64,000 bases of DNA from Albimonas marina (GTDB lineage: Bacteria > Pseudomonadota > Alphaproteobacteria > Rhodobacterales > Rhodobacteraceae): positions 186,001 to 250,000 of the forward strand of contig NZ_JARHUC010000001.1 of the NCBI RefSeq assembly GCF_029223255.1. Reading direction: 5' to 3'. Under the pieces are notes generated by a model. The model was not told where the DNA came from. It worked only from the letters and a program-made list of their open reading frames with translations, and searched no databases. Below, piece after piece: positions 1 to 13,741 of this stretch. Numbering within the stretch: the stretch's first letter is position 1; each line of letters opens with the position of its first letter. A program made the translations under genes and the position numbers.

Positions 1-75
1 CTCTTTCCGGCATCCGCGAGAGACGGCTCCGGAGAACAGGCGCTTCGCGAGGGCCGTGGGCGTCGCGCCGAGGCG
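1..75. repeat. Dispersed repeat, copy 1
   Basis: The first ~75 bases match positions 60055-60130 with only scattered differences. The best shared core is GAGAGACGGCTCC at 18-30, followed by a shared GCGCTTCGCGAGGGCC at 40-55. The copy may extend left beyond the window. It ends about 105 bases before gpmI, and the other copy likewise precedes a plus-strand gene. At 60 kb the same sequence is one arm of a large inverted repeat. It is non-coding and its function is unknown. Confidence 0.75.
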
Positions 76-180
76 CCGGCGGCGACCGGAGCGCGGGACG
101 GACCCCGCGTCGCGTTCCGTCGCGGGGCGCGGAGGCCTAGGTAGGGGGCAGGCCCCCGAAGACCGCAGGAGACGACCGAG

Positions 181-1725
181 ATGAGCCAACCTCCGAAGCC
201 CGTCGTGCTGGTGATCCTCGACGGCTGGGGCCTGCGGGCGGAGACCGAGGGCAACGCGGTCGCCCAGGCGAACACCCCCACCTTCGACGCCCTGATGACG
301 GGGCTGCCCAACGCCACGCTGAAGGCCTGCGGCAATGCCGTGGGGCTGCCGGAGGGGCAGATGGGCAACTCCGAGGTCGGGCACACCAACATCGGCGCCG
401 GCCGCGTCGTGTGGATGGACCTGCCCAAGATCGACCGGGCCATCGAGGACGGGTCCTTCGCGAAGAACGAGGTCCTGCAGGGCTTCATCAAAAAGGTGCA
501 GGCCGCGGGCGGGACCGCGCATGTGGCGGGGCTTGTCTCGCCCGGCGGGGTGCACTCGCACCAGCGGCACATGGCGGAGGCGGCGAAGGTCCTCGCCGGG
601 GCCGGGCTGAAGGTGAAGCTGCACGCCTATCTCGACGGGCGCGACACGCCGCCGAAGTCGGCGCCGGGCTACCTGCAGACGCTGGAGGACGACATCGAAG
701 GCGTCGAGGGCGTCTCGATCGCCACCGTCGTCGGGCGCTTCTTCGCCATGGACCGGGACAACCGCTGGGACCGGGTCGCGGCGGCCTACGAGCTGATGGT
801 GCTCGCCAAGGGCGACAAGGCCGACAGCGCGGTCGCCGCCGCCGAGGCGGGGCATGCGGCGGGGGAGACGGACGAGTTCGTCTCGCCCCACGTGATCGGC
901 GACTACGCGGGGATGAAGGAGGGCGACGGCCTCCTCTTCATCAACTTCCGCGCCGACCGGGCGCGGGAGATCCTCTCGGCCCTCGCGGCGCCGGAGTTCG
1001 ACGGGTTCGACCGGGGCGAGGCGCCGAAGTTCTCGGCCGTGGCGGGGATGGTCGAATATTCCTCCGAGCACGCAAAGTTCATGCCGGCGATGTTCCCGCC
1101 CGAGGAGATCGTGAACACGCTGGGCGAGTGGGTGGCCAAGAAGGGCAAGGCGCAGATGCGCCTCGCTGAGACCGAGAAATACCCTCACGTCACCTTCTTC
1201 CTCAACGGCGGCGAGGAGGTCGCGAACCCCGCCGAGGACCGCCACATGGCGCCCTCGCCCTACGTGAAGACCTACGACCAGCAGCCCGAGATGGCGGAGC
1301 CCGAGGTGACCCACCGGCTGGTGGAAGCCATCCGGCGCGGCAAGCACGACCTGATCGTGTGCAACTTCGCCAACCCGGACATGGTGGGCCACACCGGCGA
1401 CCTGGGCGCCGCCATCGCGGCGGTCGAGGCGGTGGACGCGGGCCTGGGCAAGGCGATCAAGGCGCTGGAGACCGTGGGCGGGGCGATGATCGTCACCGCC
1501 GACCACGGCAACTGCGAGACGATGATCGACCCCGAGACCGGCGGCCCCCACACCGCCCACACGCTGAACCCGGTGCCGGTGATCCTGGTGGGCGGGCCCG
1601 AGGGCGCGCGCCTGCGCGAGGACGGGGTGCTGGGCGACCTCGCCCCCACCCTGCTGGAGCTGATGCGCCTCTCCCAGCCCGAGGAGATGACCGGCCGCTC
1701 CCTGATCGTGCGCGCGAACGCCTGA
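181..1725 (+). CDS. gpmI: 2,3-bisphosphoglycerate-independent phosphoglycerate mutase
   Basis: Cytosolic metalloenzyme of glycolysis and gluconeogenesis that interconverts 3- and 2-phosphoglycerate through a phosphoserine intermediate. The 514-residue length is normal for the family. The N-terminal metal site LDGWG (Asp14) and the nucleophile motif GNSEVGH (Ser64) are both visible, and TADHGNCE near the C-terminus supplies the second metal site. The ATG follows a CAGGAG ribosome binding site. The stop codon overlaps the next start by one base (TGATG), so gpmI is probably the first gene of a four-gene operon with the envC-like gene, ctpA and rppH. Confidence 0.97.
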   Translation: MSQPPKPVVLVILDGWGLRAETEGNAVAQANTPTFDALMTGLPNATLKACGNAVGLPEGQMGNSEVGHTNIGAGRVVWMDLPKIDRAIEDGSFAKNEVLQGFIKKVQAAGGTAHVAGLVSPGGVHSHQRHMAEAAKVLAGAGLKVKLHAYLDGRDTPPKSAPGYLQTLEDDIEGVEGVSIATVVGRFFAMDRDNRWDRVAAAYELMVLAKGDKADSAVAAAEAGHAAGETDEFVSPHVIGDYAGMKEGDGLLFINFRADRAREILSALAAPEFDGFDRGEAPKFSAVAGMVEYSSEHAKFMPAMFPPEEIVNTLGEWVAKKGKAQMRLAETEKYPHVTFFLNGGEEVANPAEDRHMAPSPYVKTYDQQPEMAEPEVTHRLVEAIRRGKHDLIVCNFANPDMVGHTGDLGAAIAAVEAVDAGLGKAIKALETVGGAMIVTADHGNCETMIDPETGGPHTAHTLNPVPVILVGGPEGARLREDGVLGDLAPTLLELMRLSQPEEMTGRSLIVRANA

Positions 1726-2893
1726 TGCGGCGGGCGCGGGCCCTGCCGGCGCTGCTGATCGCGGCGCTCGCGGCGCCTCCGGCGGCGCCGGGGCCGGCGC
1801 GCGCGCAGACGACGTCGGCGCAGGCGCCCGCGGCGGGGGTGCTGCCCGGCGCCTCCTCGGCCGAGGCGCTGGCGACGGAGGCGCGCGAGGCGCTGCAGGC
1901 CGCCGACCTGGCGCTGGCGGGCGCCGAGGACGACGCCGCCCGCCGCGCCGCCGCCACCCGCGCCGGCGCGGCGGGCGAAGCGACCCTGGCCGCGATGCGC
2001 GAGGCGCTCCGCCAGTCCTGGCGGCTGATCGCGACGCTGGAGCTGCGCGCGCGGACGGCCCACGATTCGGGACAGGCGGCGGTGGCGCGGCTCGCGGCGC
2101 TGGCCCGCGCGCCGCTGGCGGCCCAGGCCGCGCAGCCGGCCGGACCGCTGGCCGCGGCCCGCGGCGCCTGGCTTGCAGCCGCGATGGGCCCCGCCCAGGC
2201 CCATGCCGCCGTCGAGGAGCGCGCCCGCCTGGCCGAGGCGCAGGCCGCCGACGTCCGACGGCGCGAGGCCTGGGCCCGCGCCCGGGGCGCGGCGCTGGAT
2301 CTGCGCAACGCGCGCGAAGGCGTGCTCGCGCCCGGCGGCGTGGGGGCGCTGCGCGCCGGGCTGAGGGGCCTGCGCGCCGCGCTCGACGATTTCCAGGCGG
2401 TCGGGCCGGTGGCCGATCCGCTCGATCCCCCGCCCGCGCGGCCGGCCCTGCCGGGCGCCTGGCCCGCGCCGGCGCCGGGACGGATCGTCACGCCCTTCGG
2501 AACCCGCGACGCGCTGGGCCAGGCCTCGACCGGGGTCGAGCTGGCGGTTCCCGAATGGGCCTCGCCCCGCGCCCCCGCCCTCGCCTCGGTGCGCTACGCT
2601 GGCCCGATCGGCGGGCGGAAACAGGCGGTCGCGCTGGAAACCGCGCCGGGGCGGCTGGTGATTCTCGCCGGGCTCGAAAGCCTGGCGGTGCGGGAGGGCG
2701 AGATCGTTCCCGAGGGGGCGCCGCTCGGTCACTTGCGCGTCATCGACCCCGCGTCCGAGGAAATTCTCTCGGCCGCGCCCTTTCCCCCGGCGGCGTTTTC
2801 CGCTGCAATGCTCTATGTGGAGACGAGGGAGGCTGGTATCCCCGTGGACCCCGCCCTGTGGTTCGCGCTCCCAAAAGGAGAGTCAGAGACGCC

Positions 2894-2897
<4 letters not shown>
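1725..2897 (+). CDS. EnvC-like murein hydrolase activator, degenerate LytM/M23
   Basis: Predicted exported protein of 390 residues. It has an Arg-containing N-terminus and a hydrophobic Ala/Leu signal segment ending near PARAQ. An Ala-rich helical (probably coiled-coil) region fills residues ~40-240, and a C-terminal LytM-like beta domain starts near [11 protein letters not shown]. EnvC proteins activate periplasmic amidases at the division septum. Catalytic M23 peptidases need HxxxD and HxH. Here the first site reads STGVELAVP with no histidine, so this is very likely a non-catalytic activator. The ATG overlaps the gpmI stop, and the gene's own stop overlaps the ctpA start (ATGA). EnvC-type genes commonly sit between gpmI and ctpA in related bacteria. 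Confidence 0.8.
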
Positions 2898-4239
<1,342 letters not shown>

Positions 4240-4243
<4 letters not shown>

Positions 4244-4764
4244 CGGGGGGCGGCGTGGCGAAGGAGGCGAGGAGAGAGCTCTCCGAGGCGGAGATCGCCG
4301 CGCTGCCGTACCGGCCCTGCGTGGGGCTGGTGATCCTGAACCGGGCCGGCGAGATCTTCGTCGGCCAGCGGCTGGATTTCCGCTCCGACGCCTGGCAGAT
4401 GCCGCAGGGCGGCGTGGACGAGGGCGAGGCGCCGCTGGAGGCGGCGCTTCGCGAACTGTGGGAAGAGACCGGGATCACCCGCGACAAGGTCACCCTGCTG
4501 GCCGAGAGCCGGGAGTGGATCCCCTACGACCTGCCCGCGACGCTGGTGCCGAAGCTGTGGAAGGGCCGTTACCGCGGCCAGACCCAGAAGTGGTTCGCCT
4601 TCCGCTTCCACGGCACCGACGCCGACGTGAACATCGAGACCGAGCACCCCGAATTCTCGCGCTGGGCCTGGTCCCCGCACGACGAGGTGCTGGAGCGGAT
4701 CGTGCCGTTCAAGCGCGCCACCTATCGCAAGGTGCTGGCCGAGTTCGACTCTCTGTTCGCCTGA
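4240..4764 (+). CDS. rppH: RNA pyrophosphohydrolase (Nudix)
   Basis: Removes pyrophosphate from the 5' triphosphate end of mRNA, starting RNase E-dependent decay. The full Nudix box lies at residues 57-79, beginning GGVDEGE and ending REL..EETG. The length of 174 residues is slightly above typical RppH. The ATG at 4240 overlaps the ctpA stop (ATGA). An in-frame GTG at 4255 would shorten the protein by five residues and cannot be excluded. This is the last gene of the gpmI operon and it converges on the GNAT gene. Confidence 0.92.
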
Positions 4765-4786
4765 GCGAGACGGACGCCGGGTCGGC

Positions 4787-5269
4787 TCAGGCCCCCCGCA
4801 GCGCCAGCCGCTTCGAGATCCGGTCGACCGGCGTGCCGTCCTTCAACGGCACGGCCCTGTGGACCTCGAAATCCACGAACCCCTGCCGCGCGTAGTAGGC
4901 GAGGCCGCCGGCGTTGTCGGCCCGGATCGTCGCGTCGATCTCGCGATATCCGCGCCGGGTCGCCTCGGCCCTGGTGTGCGGGAACAGGGCCGAGCCGACG
5001 CCCCCCTGCGCCGCGTCCAGCGCCACGAAGCTCGCGATGATGGCGAGCGCGGGGTCCCGGGCGTCGGGCTCGATCCACTGGAAGCCGATCACGCGGCCGG
5101 TCTCGTCCAGGGCCACGTGGGCGAAGGCGGGCTTGGTCGCCTTGCCGGCGAGGTAGGCGGGCGCCAGCTCCTCCTCGTAGGCGGTGGAGCCGCCGCGCAG
5201 GATGATCGGGTTCAGGACGGCGGCCATGGCCGGCCCGTCATCGGGGGTGGCGCGGCGGACGACGATCAT
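4787..5269 (-). CDS. GNAT family N-acetyltransferase
   Basis: A 160-residue GNAT-fold acyltransferase. The acetyl-CoA pyrophosphate loop is seen as AQGGVGSAL near residue 92. The downstream IRADNAGGLAYYARQGF stretch matches the N-x-x-A-x-x-x-Y-x-x-x-G-F signature of the phosphinothricin/amino-acid N-acetyltransferase subgroup. The substrate cannot be read from the sequence. It lies head-to-tail with the GST gene (33 bases apart) and converges with rppH. Confidence 0.85.
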   Translation of the reverse strand: MIVVRRATPDDGPAMAAVLNPIILRGGSTAYEEELAPAYLAGKATKPAFAHVALDETGRVIGFQWIEPDARDPALAIIASFVALDAAQGGVGSALFPHTRAEATRRGYREIDATIRADNAGGLAYYARQGFVDFEVHRAVPLKDGTPVDRISKRLALRGA

Positions 5270-5302
5270 CGGGCGGATCTCCGGCAGGGACGGGCGGGCG
5301 CG

Positions 5303-5938
5303 TCACCATGGCCGCGTGGCGACGAAGGCGGGGCGGGCCTGCATTGCGGCGAGCCAGGCCTTCAGGCGGCGGCGGCCGGCGAGCAGGGCGCCGCCCTCGG
5401 GCGCCTCGGCGAAGGCCGCCACGATGGGCGCGAGGTGCAGGTCGGCGAGCGTCGGCGTCTCGCCCCCGAAGTAGGGGCCCTCGCCCGTCAGCGCCTCGAG
5501 CGCGTCGAGCACCGGCCGCGACTGCGAGAGGCCGTCGCGGGCGATCGCGCGGTCGACCTCCTCGCCGTGGCGGGGGCGGAACACGCGCTGGGCGTAGAGC
5601 AGGCGCACCATCGGCCAGTAGGCGTAGGCGTCGGCGATGGCCTGCACCTGCCGCATCCGGGCGCGGGCCTGCGGCTCGGTGGGCTGCAGGGCGGGGCCGT
5701 CGAAGGCCTCGTCCACGTATTGCAGGATCGCGACCGTCTCGAACACCGAGAAGGCGCCGTGGACCAGCACCGGCACCTTGGCGAAGGGGTGGCGGCGGGC
5801 CGCGCGCTCGGGCTCCGCGAACGGGTCGACCTCGGCCCAGTCCCAGTCCACGCCCTTCTCGGACAGCGCCAGGCGCACGGCCCAGGAATAGATCGAGTGC
5901 TGGTAGCCATGCAGCGTCACGCGCGGGGGCGTCGTCAT
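5303..5938 (-). CDS. Glutathione S-transferase family protein
   Basis: Soluble protein of 211 residues with a thioredoxin-like N-terminal domain (VTLHGYQHSIYSWAVRLAL) and an all-helical C-terminal domain. FAKVPVLVHG carries the cis-proline that binds the glutathione backbone, and VFETVAILQYVDE is the Glu-Thr/Ser glutathione contact. The N-terminal Ser in HSIYSWAVR is the likely activating residue. The substrate is unknown. The ATG at 5938 is chosen because a GGAG sequence lies just upstream. A longer reading frame extends far upstream but has no domain content. Confidence 0.88.
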   Translation of the reverse strand: MTTPPRVTLHGYQHSIYSWAVRLALSEKGVDWDWAEVDPFAEPERAARRHPFAKVPVLVHGAFSVFETVAILQYVDEAFDGPALQPTEPQARARMRQVQAIADAYAYWPMVRLLYAQRVFRPRHGEEVDRAIARDGLSQSRPVLDALEALTGEGPYFGGETPTLADLHLAPIVAAFAEAPEGGALLAGRRRLKAWLAAMQARPAFVATRPW

Positions 5939-6075
5939 CGGGGGGTCTCCTGCGGCTCGGCGGGCCCGACCCTGCCGCCCGCGGACGGCCGACGCAACCG
6001 GCGCCGACGACGACGCGGCGTCCGCCGGCCCCTCGGCCGGCGGGCGGGCGAGGGGGTTCGACGCCCCCGAGGACG

Positions 6076-6087
6076 CCCCCCCCCCCC
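6076..6087. repeat. 12-base poly-C tract
   Basis: Twelve consecutive C residues in the 237-base gap between the divergent GST and DUF805 genes. It lies ~90 bases upstream of the DUF805 start. Homopolymers of this length are prone to slippage in vivo and to sequencing error. Confidence 0.8.
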
Positions 6088-6175
6088 GCCTCCGGCGCAT
6101 CGCCATGGCGCTGGGCGGCGGCGCGGGCCATGATGCGGGCCGAGCCGACCCCCGCGCCCCGGAGCCGATTTCGCG

Positions 6176-6613
6176 ATGACCTTCGACCAGTCGATTTCCA
6201 CCTGCTTTCGCAAGTACGTCACCTTCTCGGGCCGGGCGCCGCGCTCGGAGCTGTGGTGGTTCGCGCTGTTCGTCGTGGTGATCTCCTGGCTGCTGGGCTT
6301 CATCGAGGTGCGGCTGCTGCCCGGGATGGTGAACCTCGAGAGCGGGGTCGGGCCGCTGACCAGCGCCTGGAGCCTGGTCACCCTGCTGCCCGGCATATCG
6401 GTCGCCGTGCGCCGCCTGCATGACGGGAACCGCAGCGGCTGGTGGTGGTGGCTGTGGCTGATCCCGCTGATCGGCTCGATCGTGCTGCTGGTGTGGTTCG
6501 TGCTGAAGGGCACGTCGGGGGCGAACGACTACGGGCCGGATCCTCTGGCCCCGCCCAGCCCGCCCTCGGACCGGCCGTGGGAGATCCCCGCGGTGGGCAA
6601 GCCGCCGGCGTGA
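6176..6613 (+). CDS. DUF805 inner-membrane protein
   Basis: A 145-residue membrane protein. The N-terminus (CFRKYVTFSGRAPRSELWW) is the DUF805 hallmark, as in E. coli YhaH/YhaI. Hydrophobic segments follow at about 26-45, 58-75 and 88-108. The RRLHDGNRSGWW loop is also typical of the family. The C-terminal tail is Pro-rich and probably cytoplasmic. The biochemical function of the family is not established. The gene stands alone, 51 bases before the VOC gene. Confidence 0.9.
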   Translation: MTFDQSISTCFRKYVTFSGRAPRSELWWFALFVVVISWLLGFIEVRLLPGMVNLESGVGPLTSAWSLVTLLPGISVAVRRLHDGNRSGWWWWLWLIPLIGSIVLLVWFVLKGTSGANDYGPDPLAPPSPPSDRPWEIPAVGKPPA

Positions 6614-6664
6614 CAGGCGGCGCCCGCTGGGCGATGCTCCCACCGAAGCAAAGGGGGGAGAGAG

Positions 6665-7342
6665 ATGAGCGCGATCGAGTTCGTGAAGCCGGCCTTCGAC
6701 GTCGGCATGGCCACCAACCGGCTGGAGGCGCACCAGGATTTCTGGGGCGAGGAGATCGGGCTCGCCTACGACCACCTCGCCAAGCTGGGCGGGGGCCTGC
6801 ATCAGCACCGCTGGCGGCAGGGCGCCTCGATCATCAAGGTCAACCATTCCCGCGCGCCGCTGGAGGCCGCGGCGCCCGGCGGCTACGTCGGCCTGACGCT
6901 GGCCGCGGCGCGGGCGGCGACGCTGACCAGCCCCGATGGGCTGGCCGTCGCCCTCGTGCCCGACGCGCCGACGAGCCTGCGGCTGCACGTGGGGACCGCC
7001 GACCTCGACGCCTTCCGCGCCTTCTACGGGGAGCAGCTGGGCCTCGCGCCCGAGCCGGGCCCCGCCGCCGCCTTCCGCCTGGGCGAGAACGTGATCGAGG
7101 CGGCCGAGGGGCCCGCCCCCGCCCGCGGCGACCGCTTCGCCATCGGCCTGCGCTACATGACCGTGCAGATCGCGGACTGCGACGCCGTAACGGCGCTGAC
7201 GGAGCGGCGCGGCGCCGAGGTGGCGCAGCCGCCCCGCACGCTGGGCACGGTGCGCTACAGCTTCCTGCGCGATCCCGACGGCAACTGGATCGAGCTGTCG
7301 GAGCGCGCCTCGCTGACCGGGCGGGCGCCGCGGCCGGATTGA
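6665..7342 (+). CDS. VOC (glyoxalase/dioxygenase fold) family protein
   Basis: A 225-residue protein made of two vicinal-oxygen-chelate halves, about residues 8-100 and 100-215. Signs include VGMATNRLEAHQDFWGEEIGL in the first half and DLDAFRAFYGEQLGL plus a terminal FLRDPDGNWIEL in the second. FLRDPDGNWIEL carries the metal-binding Glu typical of glyoxalase I, dioxygenases and fosfomycin-resistance enzymes. The reaction cannot be assigned. A strong GGGGGGAG ribosome site precedes the ATG. The next feature downstream is a REP-like pair. Confidence 0.85.
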   Translation: MSAIEFVKPAFDVGMATNRLEAHQDFWGEEIGLAYDHLAKLGGGLHQHRWRQGASIIKVNHSRAPLEAAAPGGYVGLTLAAARAATLTSPDGLAVALVPDAPTSLRLHVGTADLDAFRAFYGEQLGLAPEPGPAAAFRLGENVIEAAEGPAPARGDRFAIGLRYMTVQIADCDAVTALTERRGAEVAQPPRTLGTVRYSFLRDPDGNWIELSERASLTGRAPRPD

Positions 7343-7370
7343 AGCGGGCGGCGGATGGTCGACGGTGGAT

Positions 7371-7422
7371 GGCGCATTGAAATGCGCCCTACCGGGCCCC
7401 GTAGGGCGCATTTCAATGCGCC
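7371..7422. repeat. REP-like inverted pair (BIME-type)
   Basis: A perfect 22-base inverted repeat (7371-7392 and 7401-7422) around an 8-base centre. Each arm, read towards its own 3' end, begins with GTAG followed by GGCGCATT-TC-AATGCGCC, an 8-bp stem with a 2-base loop. A GTAG head plus short palindrome is the architecture of REP sequences mobilised by RAYT (TnpA-REP) transposases. Two such units in opposite orientation make a BIME. It lies between the convergent VOC gene and atpC. No transposase is visible in the window. Confidence 0.75.
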
Positions 7423-7455
7423 TGCGCGCGCCCCGGCAATCCGCACGCTCCAACG

Positions 7456-7492
7456 AAAAAGGCCCCGCGCGAGCGCTCGCGCGGGGCCTTTT
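7456..7492. terminator. Bidirectional intrinsic terminator of atpHAGDC
   Basis: A perfect 28-base GC-rich palindrome (7461-7488) is flanked by AAAAA on the left and TTTT on the right. In the minus direction it gives a 14-bp hairpin followed by five U residues, 21 bases after the atpC stop. It would also stop plus-strand transcription arriving from the VOC gene. Confidence 0.9.
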
Positions 7493-7513
7493 CGGTCCGG
7501 GTCGGCCGTCGGC

Positions 7514-7909
7514 TCAGAAGCCGAGGGTCGAGGCCAGGAACTTCATGTCGTTCAGGCGCAGGGCGGCGATGGTCTTGCCCTGGCCCGAGGCGATCTCGTG
7601 GGCCTTCTCGGCCTCGGCGATCTTGGCGGCGAACCACTCGGCCGAGACCTCGTCCTTCTTCACCGCCTCCTCGGCCAGCACCGCGGCGCCGGCCGGAGAG
7701 ATCTCGGCGAAGCCGCCGGTGACCACGTAGGCGGTTTCCGAGCCGCCGTCCCGCACCGTCACCACGCCGGGGCGCAGGGGGGTGAGGAAGGGCGCATGCT
7801 CGGGCATCGCCGTGAGGTCGCCCTCGGCGCCCGGGATCTGGATCGCGTCGGCCTCGCCGGAGGCAAGCTTGCGCTCCGGCGAGACGAGATCGTAGGCAAG
7901 CTTGGCCAT
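7514..7909 (-). CDS. atpC: ATP synthase F1 epsilon subunit
   Basis: Central-stalk subunit of the F1 sector, 131 residues. The N-terminal beta-sandwich is recognisable from DLVSPERKL and the IPGAEGDLTAMPEHAPF motif. The C-terminal helical region is short. This is the last gene of atpHAGDC, 14 bases after atpD and immediately before the strong terminator. Confidence 0.95.
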   Translation of the reverse strand: MAKLAYDLVSPERKLASGEADAIQIPGAEGDLTAMPEHAPFLTPLRPGVVTVRDGGSETAYVVTGGFAEISPAGAAVLAEEAVKKDEVSAEWFAAKIAEAEKAHEIASGQGKTIAALRLNDMKFLASTLGF

Positions 7910-7923
7910 CGGGCGCTCCTAAC

Positions 7924-9354
<1,431 letters not shown>

Positions 9355-10239
9355 TTAAAGCGCTTCCGCGCCCGAGATGATCTCGATGAGCTCCTTGGTG
9401 ATCGCGGCCTGGCGGGAGCGGTTGTACTCCAGCGTCAGCTTGTCGATCAGGTCGCCGGCGTTTCGCGTCGCGTTGTCCATGGCGGACATGCGCGCGCCCT
9501 GCTCGGAGGCCGCGTTCTCAAGCAGACCGGTGAAGATCTGCGTGGCGATGGCGCGGGGCAGCAGGTCCGCGAGGATGGCGTCCTCTTCGGGCTCGTACTC
9601 ATACGGGACCGGCGTGCCGTCCTCGACGGGATCGGGCTCTTCGGTCTCGAACTTCGCGGGGATCAGCTGCTGCGCCGTCGGGATCTGCGCGATCACCGAC
9701 TGGAACTTGTTGAAGAACAGCGTGGCCACATCGAATTCGCCGGCCTCGAACATGGCCAGGACGTCGGTGGCGATCCCCTGAGCGGTGGCGTAGTCGACCC
9801 GTTTCAGGGCCGACAGGTCCACGTGCTTCACGAACAGGTCGGCGTAGTCGCGACGCAGCTGGTCGCGACCCTTGCGGCCGATGGTCAGGATCTTGACCGT
9901 CTTGCCCTCGGCCTGCAGCTCGCGGATCCGCAGCCGCGCCAGCCGCACGATGGTGCTGTTGAAGCCCCCGCACAGCCCGCGCTCGGCGGTCGCCACGATC
10001 AGCAGGTGGACCTGCTCCGATCCGGTGCCGGCCAGCAGCTTCGGCGCCGTGTCGGGGTTGGCCCCCGACGACAGCTTGCCGAGAACCGCGTTCAGCCGTT
10101 CCGCGTAGGGGCGGCCGGCCTCGGCCGCCTCCTGGGCGCGGCGGAGCTTGGCCGCCGCGACCATCTGCATGGCCTTGGTGATCTTCCGGGTCGATTTGAC
10201 CGAGTTGATCCGGTTCTTTAGGTCCTTGAGGCTGGGCAT
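9355..10239 (-). CDS. atpG: ATP synthase F1 gamma subunit
   Basis: Rotary central shaft of F1, 294 residues. The N-terminal helix [18 protein letters not shown] and the C-terminal helix ending [19 protein letters not shown] are the conserved coiled-coil ends of the family. LCGGFNS marks the central alpha/beta domain. It sits 29 bases after atpA and 15 before atpD. Confidence 0.98.
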   Translation of the reverse strand: MPSLKDLKNRINSVKSTRKITKAMQMVAAAKLRRAQEAAEAGRPYAERLNAVLGKLSSGANPDTAPKLLAGTGSEQVHLLIVATAERGLCGGFNSTIVRLARLRIRELQAEGKTVKILTIGRKGRDQLRRDYADLFVKHVDLSALKRVDYATAQGIATDVLAMFEAGEFDVATLFFNKFQSVIAQIPTAQQLIPAKFETEEPDPVEDGTPVPYEYEPEEDAILADLLPRAIATQIFTGLLENAASEQGARMSAMDNATRNAGDLIDKLTLEYNRSRQAAITKELIEIISGAEAL

Positions 10240-10268
10240 ATCAGATCCCTATCCCTGAGGCCGGGGCC

Positions 10269-12367
<2,099 letters not shown>

Positions 12368-12691
12368 GGGTCCCCTTCCGAATTCGGCTGGACATGCCAA
12401 AAGCCGGCGCGGGGCGACTTCCAAGCGGATGTCGTCCGCCCCCTCTCTCGAACCGAGGGCTAGCTAGCACAGGGGGTTGAGGCGCGCAATATCGTGACAG
12501 GCGACCCGATCAAGGGACGAAGTCATTGATATTTCGTGAACTCCCGCCACGCGATACGCGCCTGCGGCCCTGTGCAGCGTCGCCCTGCCGCGGGCGCCGA
12601 CCCCGATGCGAAGCGGATTCGGCGCCCGCGTCGCGGAATCCCCCGCTCCGGGGGCCGGATTCCGCCCCCCGGAGCATCTGGACCCGCCCGC
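12368..12691. other. 324-base gap with competing hairpins
   Basis: No gene is seen between atpH and pyrD. Beyond the candidate atp promoter it holds a 12-bp perfect stem with an 18-base loop (12589-12600 with 12619-12630). It also has two mutually exclusive stems, 12634-12641 with 12657-12664 and 12645-12654 with 12666-12675. All lie just downstream of pyrD and may end or protect its transcript. None is followed by a clear T tract. Confidence 0.6.
12461..12489 (-). promoter_or_regulatory. Candidate promoter of the atp operon
   Basis: Reading the minus strand, TTGCGC (12489-12484) is separated by 17 bases from TAGCTA (12466-12461), a plausible sigma-70 -35/-10 pair. It is about 95 bases upstream of the atpH GTG start and is the only AT-containing stretch in the region. 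Confidence 0.35.
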
Positions 12692-13741
12692 TCAGCCCGT
12701 CCGGCCGCGAATCTCCGGCGCGTCCTCCAGCCCGCGCGCGATCTCGCCCGCCAGCGCGAGGCCCCCGTAGACGAGGCCCGAATACATCTGCACCAGGGAG
12801 GCGCCCGCGGCGAGCTTCGCCCGCGCCTGCGCGACCGAGGCGACGCCCCCCACCCCCACCAGCGGCAGCGCGCCCCCGGTCAGGCGCGAGAGGGTCGCCA
12901 GCACCTCGGTCGAGCGTTCGAACAGGGGCTGGCCGGAGAGGCCGCCGGTCTCGCCCCTGTGCGGGCTCCTCAGCCCCTCGCGCGCGAGCGTGGTGTTGGT
13001 GGCCACGATCCCGTCGATGCCCTGCGCGAGGCAGACCTCGGCCACGTCCGACAGCTCCGCCTCGCTCAGGTCGGGGGCGATCTTGACCAGCAGCGGCGCG
13101 CCGGGGGCCTTCGCCTCCCGCGCCTCGAGGCTGCGGGCGAGGGCGGCGGCCAGCGCCTCGCGCCCCTGCAGGTCGCGCAGGCGCTCGGTGTTGGGGGAGG
13201 AGACGTTGACCACGAAGAAGTCGACGAGCCCCGCGAACCGGCCCAGCACGGCGACGTAGTCGGCGACCTTGTCCTCGCTGTCCTTGTTGGCGCCCAGGTT
13301 CAGGCCCAGCGGCGCGGGCAGCGGGGCCCTGGCGCGCGTCGCCTCCAGCCGCGCGGCCACCGCCTCCATCCCGTCGGTGTTGAAGCCGAAGCGGTTGATC
13401 ACGCCCCGGTCCTCGGTCAGGCGGAACAGGCGCGGGCGCGGGTTGCCGGGCTGGGGCCGCGGCGCGACGCCCCCGATCTCGAGGAAGCCGGGGCCGGAGG
13501 CGAGCGTGGCGGCCACCGCCTCGGCGTTCTTGTCGAAGCCGGCGGCGACGCCGACGGGGTTGGGGAAGGTCAGGTTCCACACCCGCCGCGTCAGCGCGGG
13601 CGAGGCGACCGGCCCCCCCGGCGACAGCCCCAGCGCATGGCGCAGGTTCAGCGCCTGGAGCGCGCGGCGGTGGGCGTCCTCGGGGTCGAGGCTGCGCAGC
13701 AGGGCGAGGCCCGCGCGCTCGGCGGCGACGGCGAGCCTCAT
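12692..13741 (-). CDS. pyrD: Dihydroorotate dehydrogenase (quinone), class 2
   Basis: FMN enzyme of pyrimidine synthesis that oxidises dihydroorotate to orotate and passes electrons to quinone at the inner membrane. The 349-residue length fits class 2. The N-terminal amphipathic helices ([14 protein letters not shown]) are the membrane/quinone-binding extension. The catalytic serine region is VNVSSPNT (178-185), and GVGGV near the C-terminus binds FMN phosphate. The start overlaps the DUF952 gene stop by four bases, so the two are co-transcribed. Confidence 0.97.
   Translation of the reverse strand: MRLAVAAERAGLALLRSLDPEDAHRRALQALNLRHALGLSPGGPVASPALTRRVWNLTFPNPVGVAAGFDKNAEAVAATLASGPGFLEIGGVAPRPQPGNPRPRLFRLTEDRGVINRFGFNTDGMEAVAARLEATRARAPLPAPLGLNLGANKDSEDKVADYVAVLGRFAGLVDFFVVNVSSPNTERLRDLQGREALAAALARSLEAREAKAPGAPLLVKIAPDLSEAELSDVAEVCLAQGIDGIVATNTTLAREGLRSPHRGETGGLSGQPLFERSTEVLATLSRLTGGALPLVGVGGVASVAQARAKLAAGASLVQMYSGLVYGGLALAGEIARGLEDAPEIRGRTG

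Noticed and set aside
141-157. Second REP-like unit, GTAG followed by GGGGC-AG-GCCCC, before gpmI
   Set aside because: The stem is only five bases and the sequence differs from the pair at 7371. It is likely chance in GC-rich DNA.
1272-2732. Many long open frames antisense to or out of frame with real genes (for example opposite gpmI-envC and within the che genes)
   Set aside because: At ~70 percent GC stop codons are rare in wrong frames. These frames are Arg/Gly/Pro-rich, lack domains and ribosome sites, and overlap well-supported genes.
6050-6070. T-arm-like GGGGG-TTCGACG-CCCCC resembling a tRNA
   Set aside because: No matching acceptor, D or anticodon arms are found at the right distance upstream.
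12368-12424. N-terminal extension of AtpH from the ATG at 12424
   Set aside because: The 19 extra residues are not family sequence; the GTG at 12367 has a better ribosome site and gives normal length.
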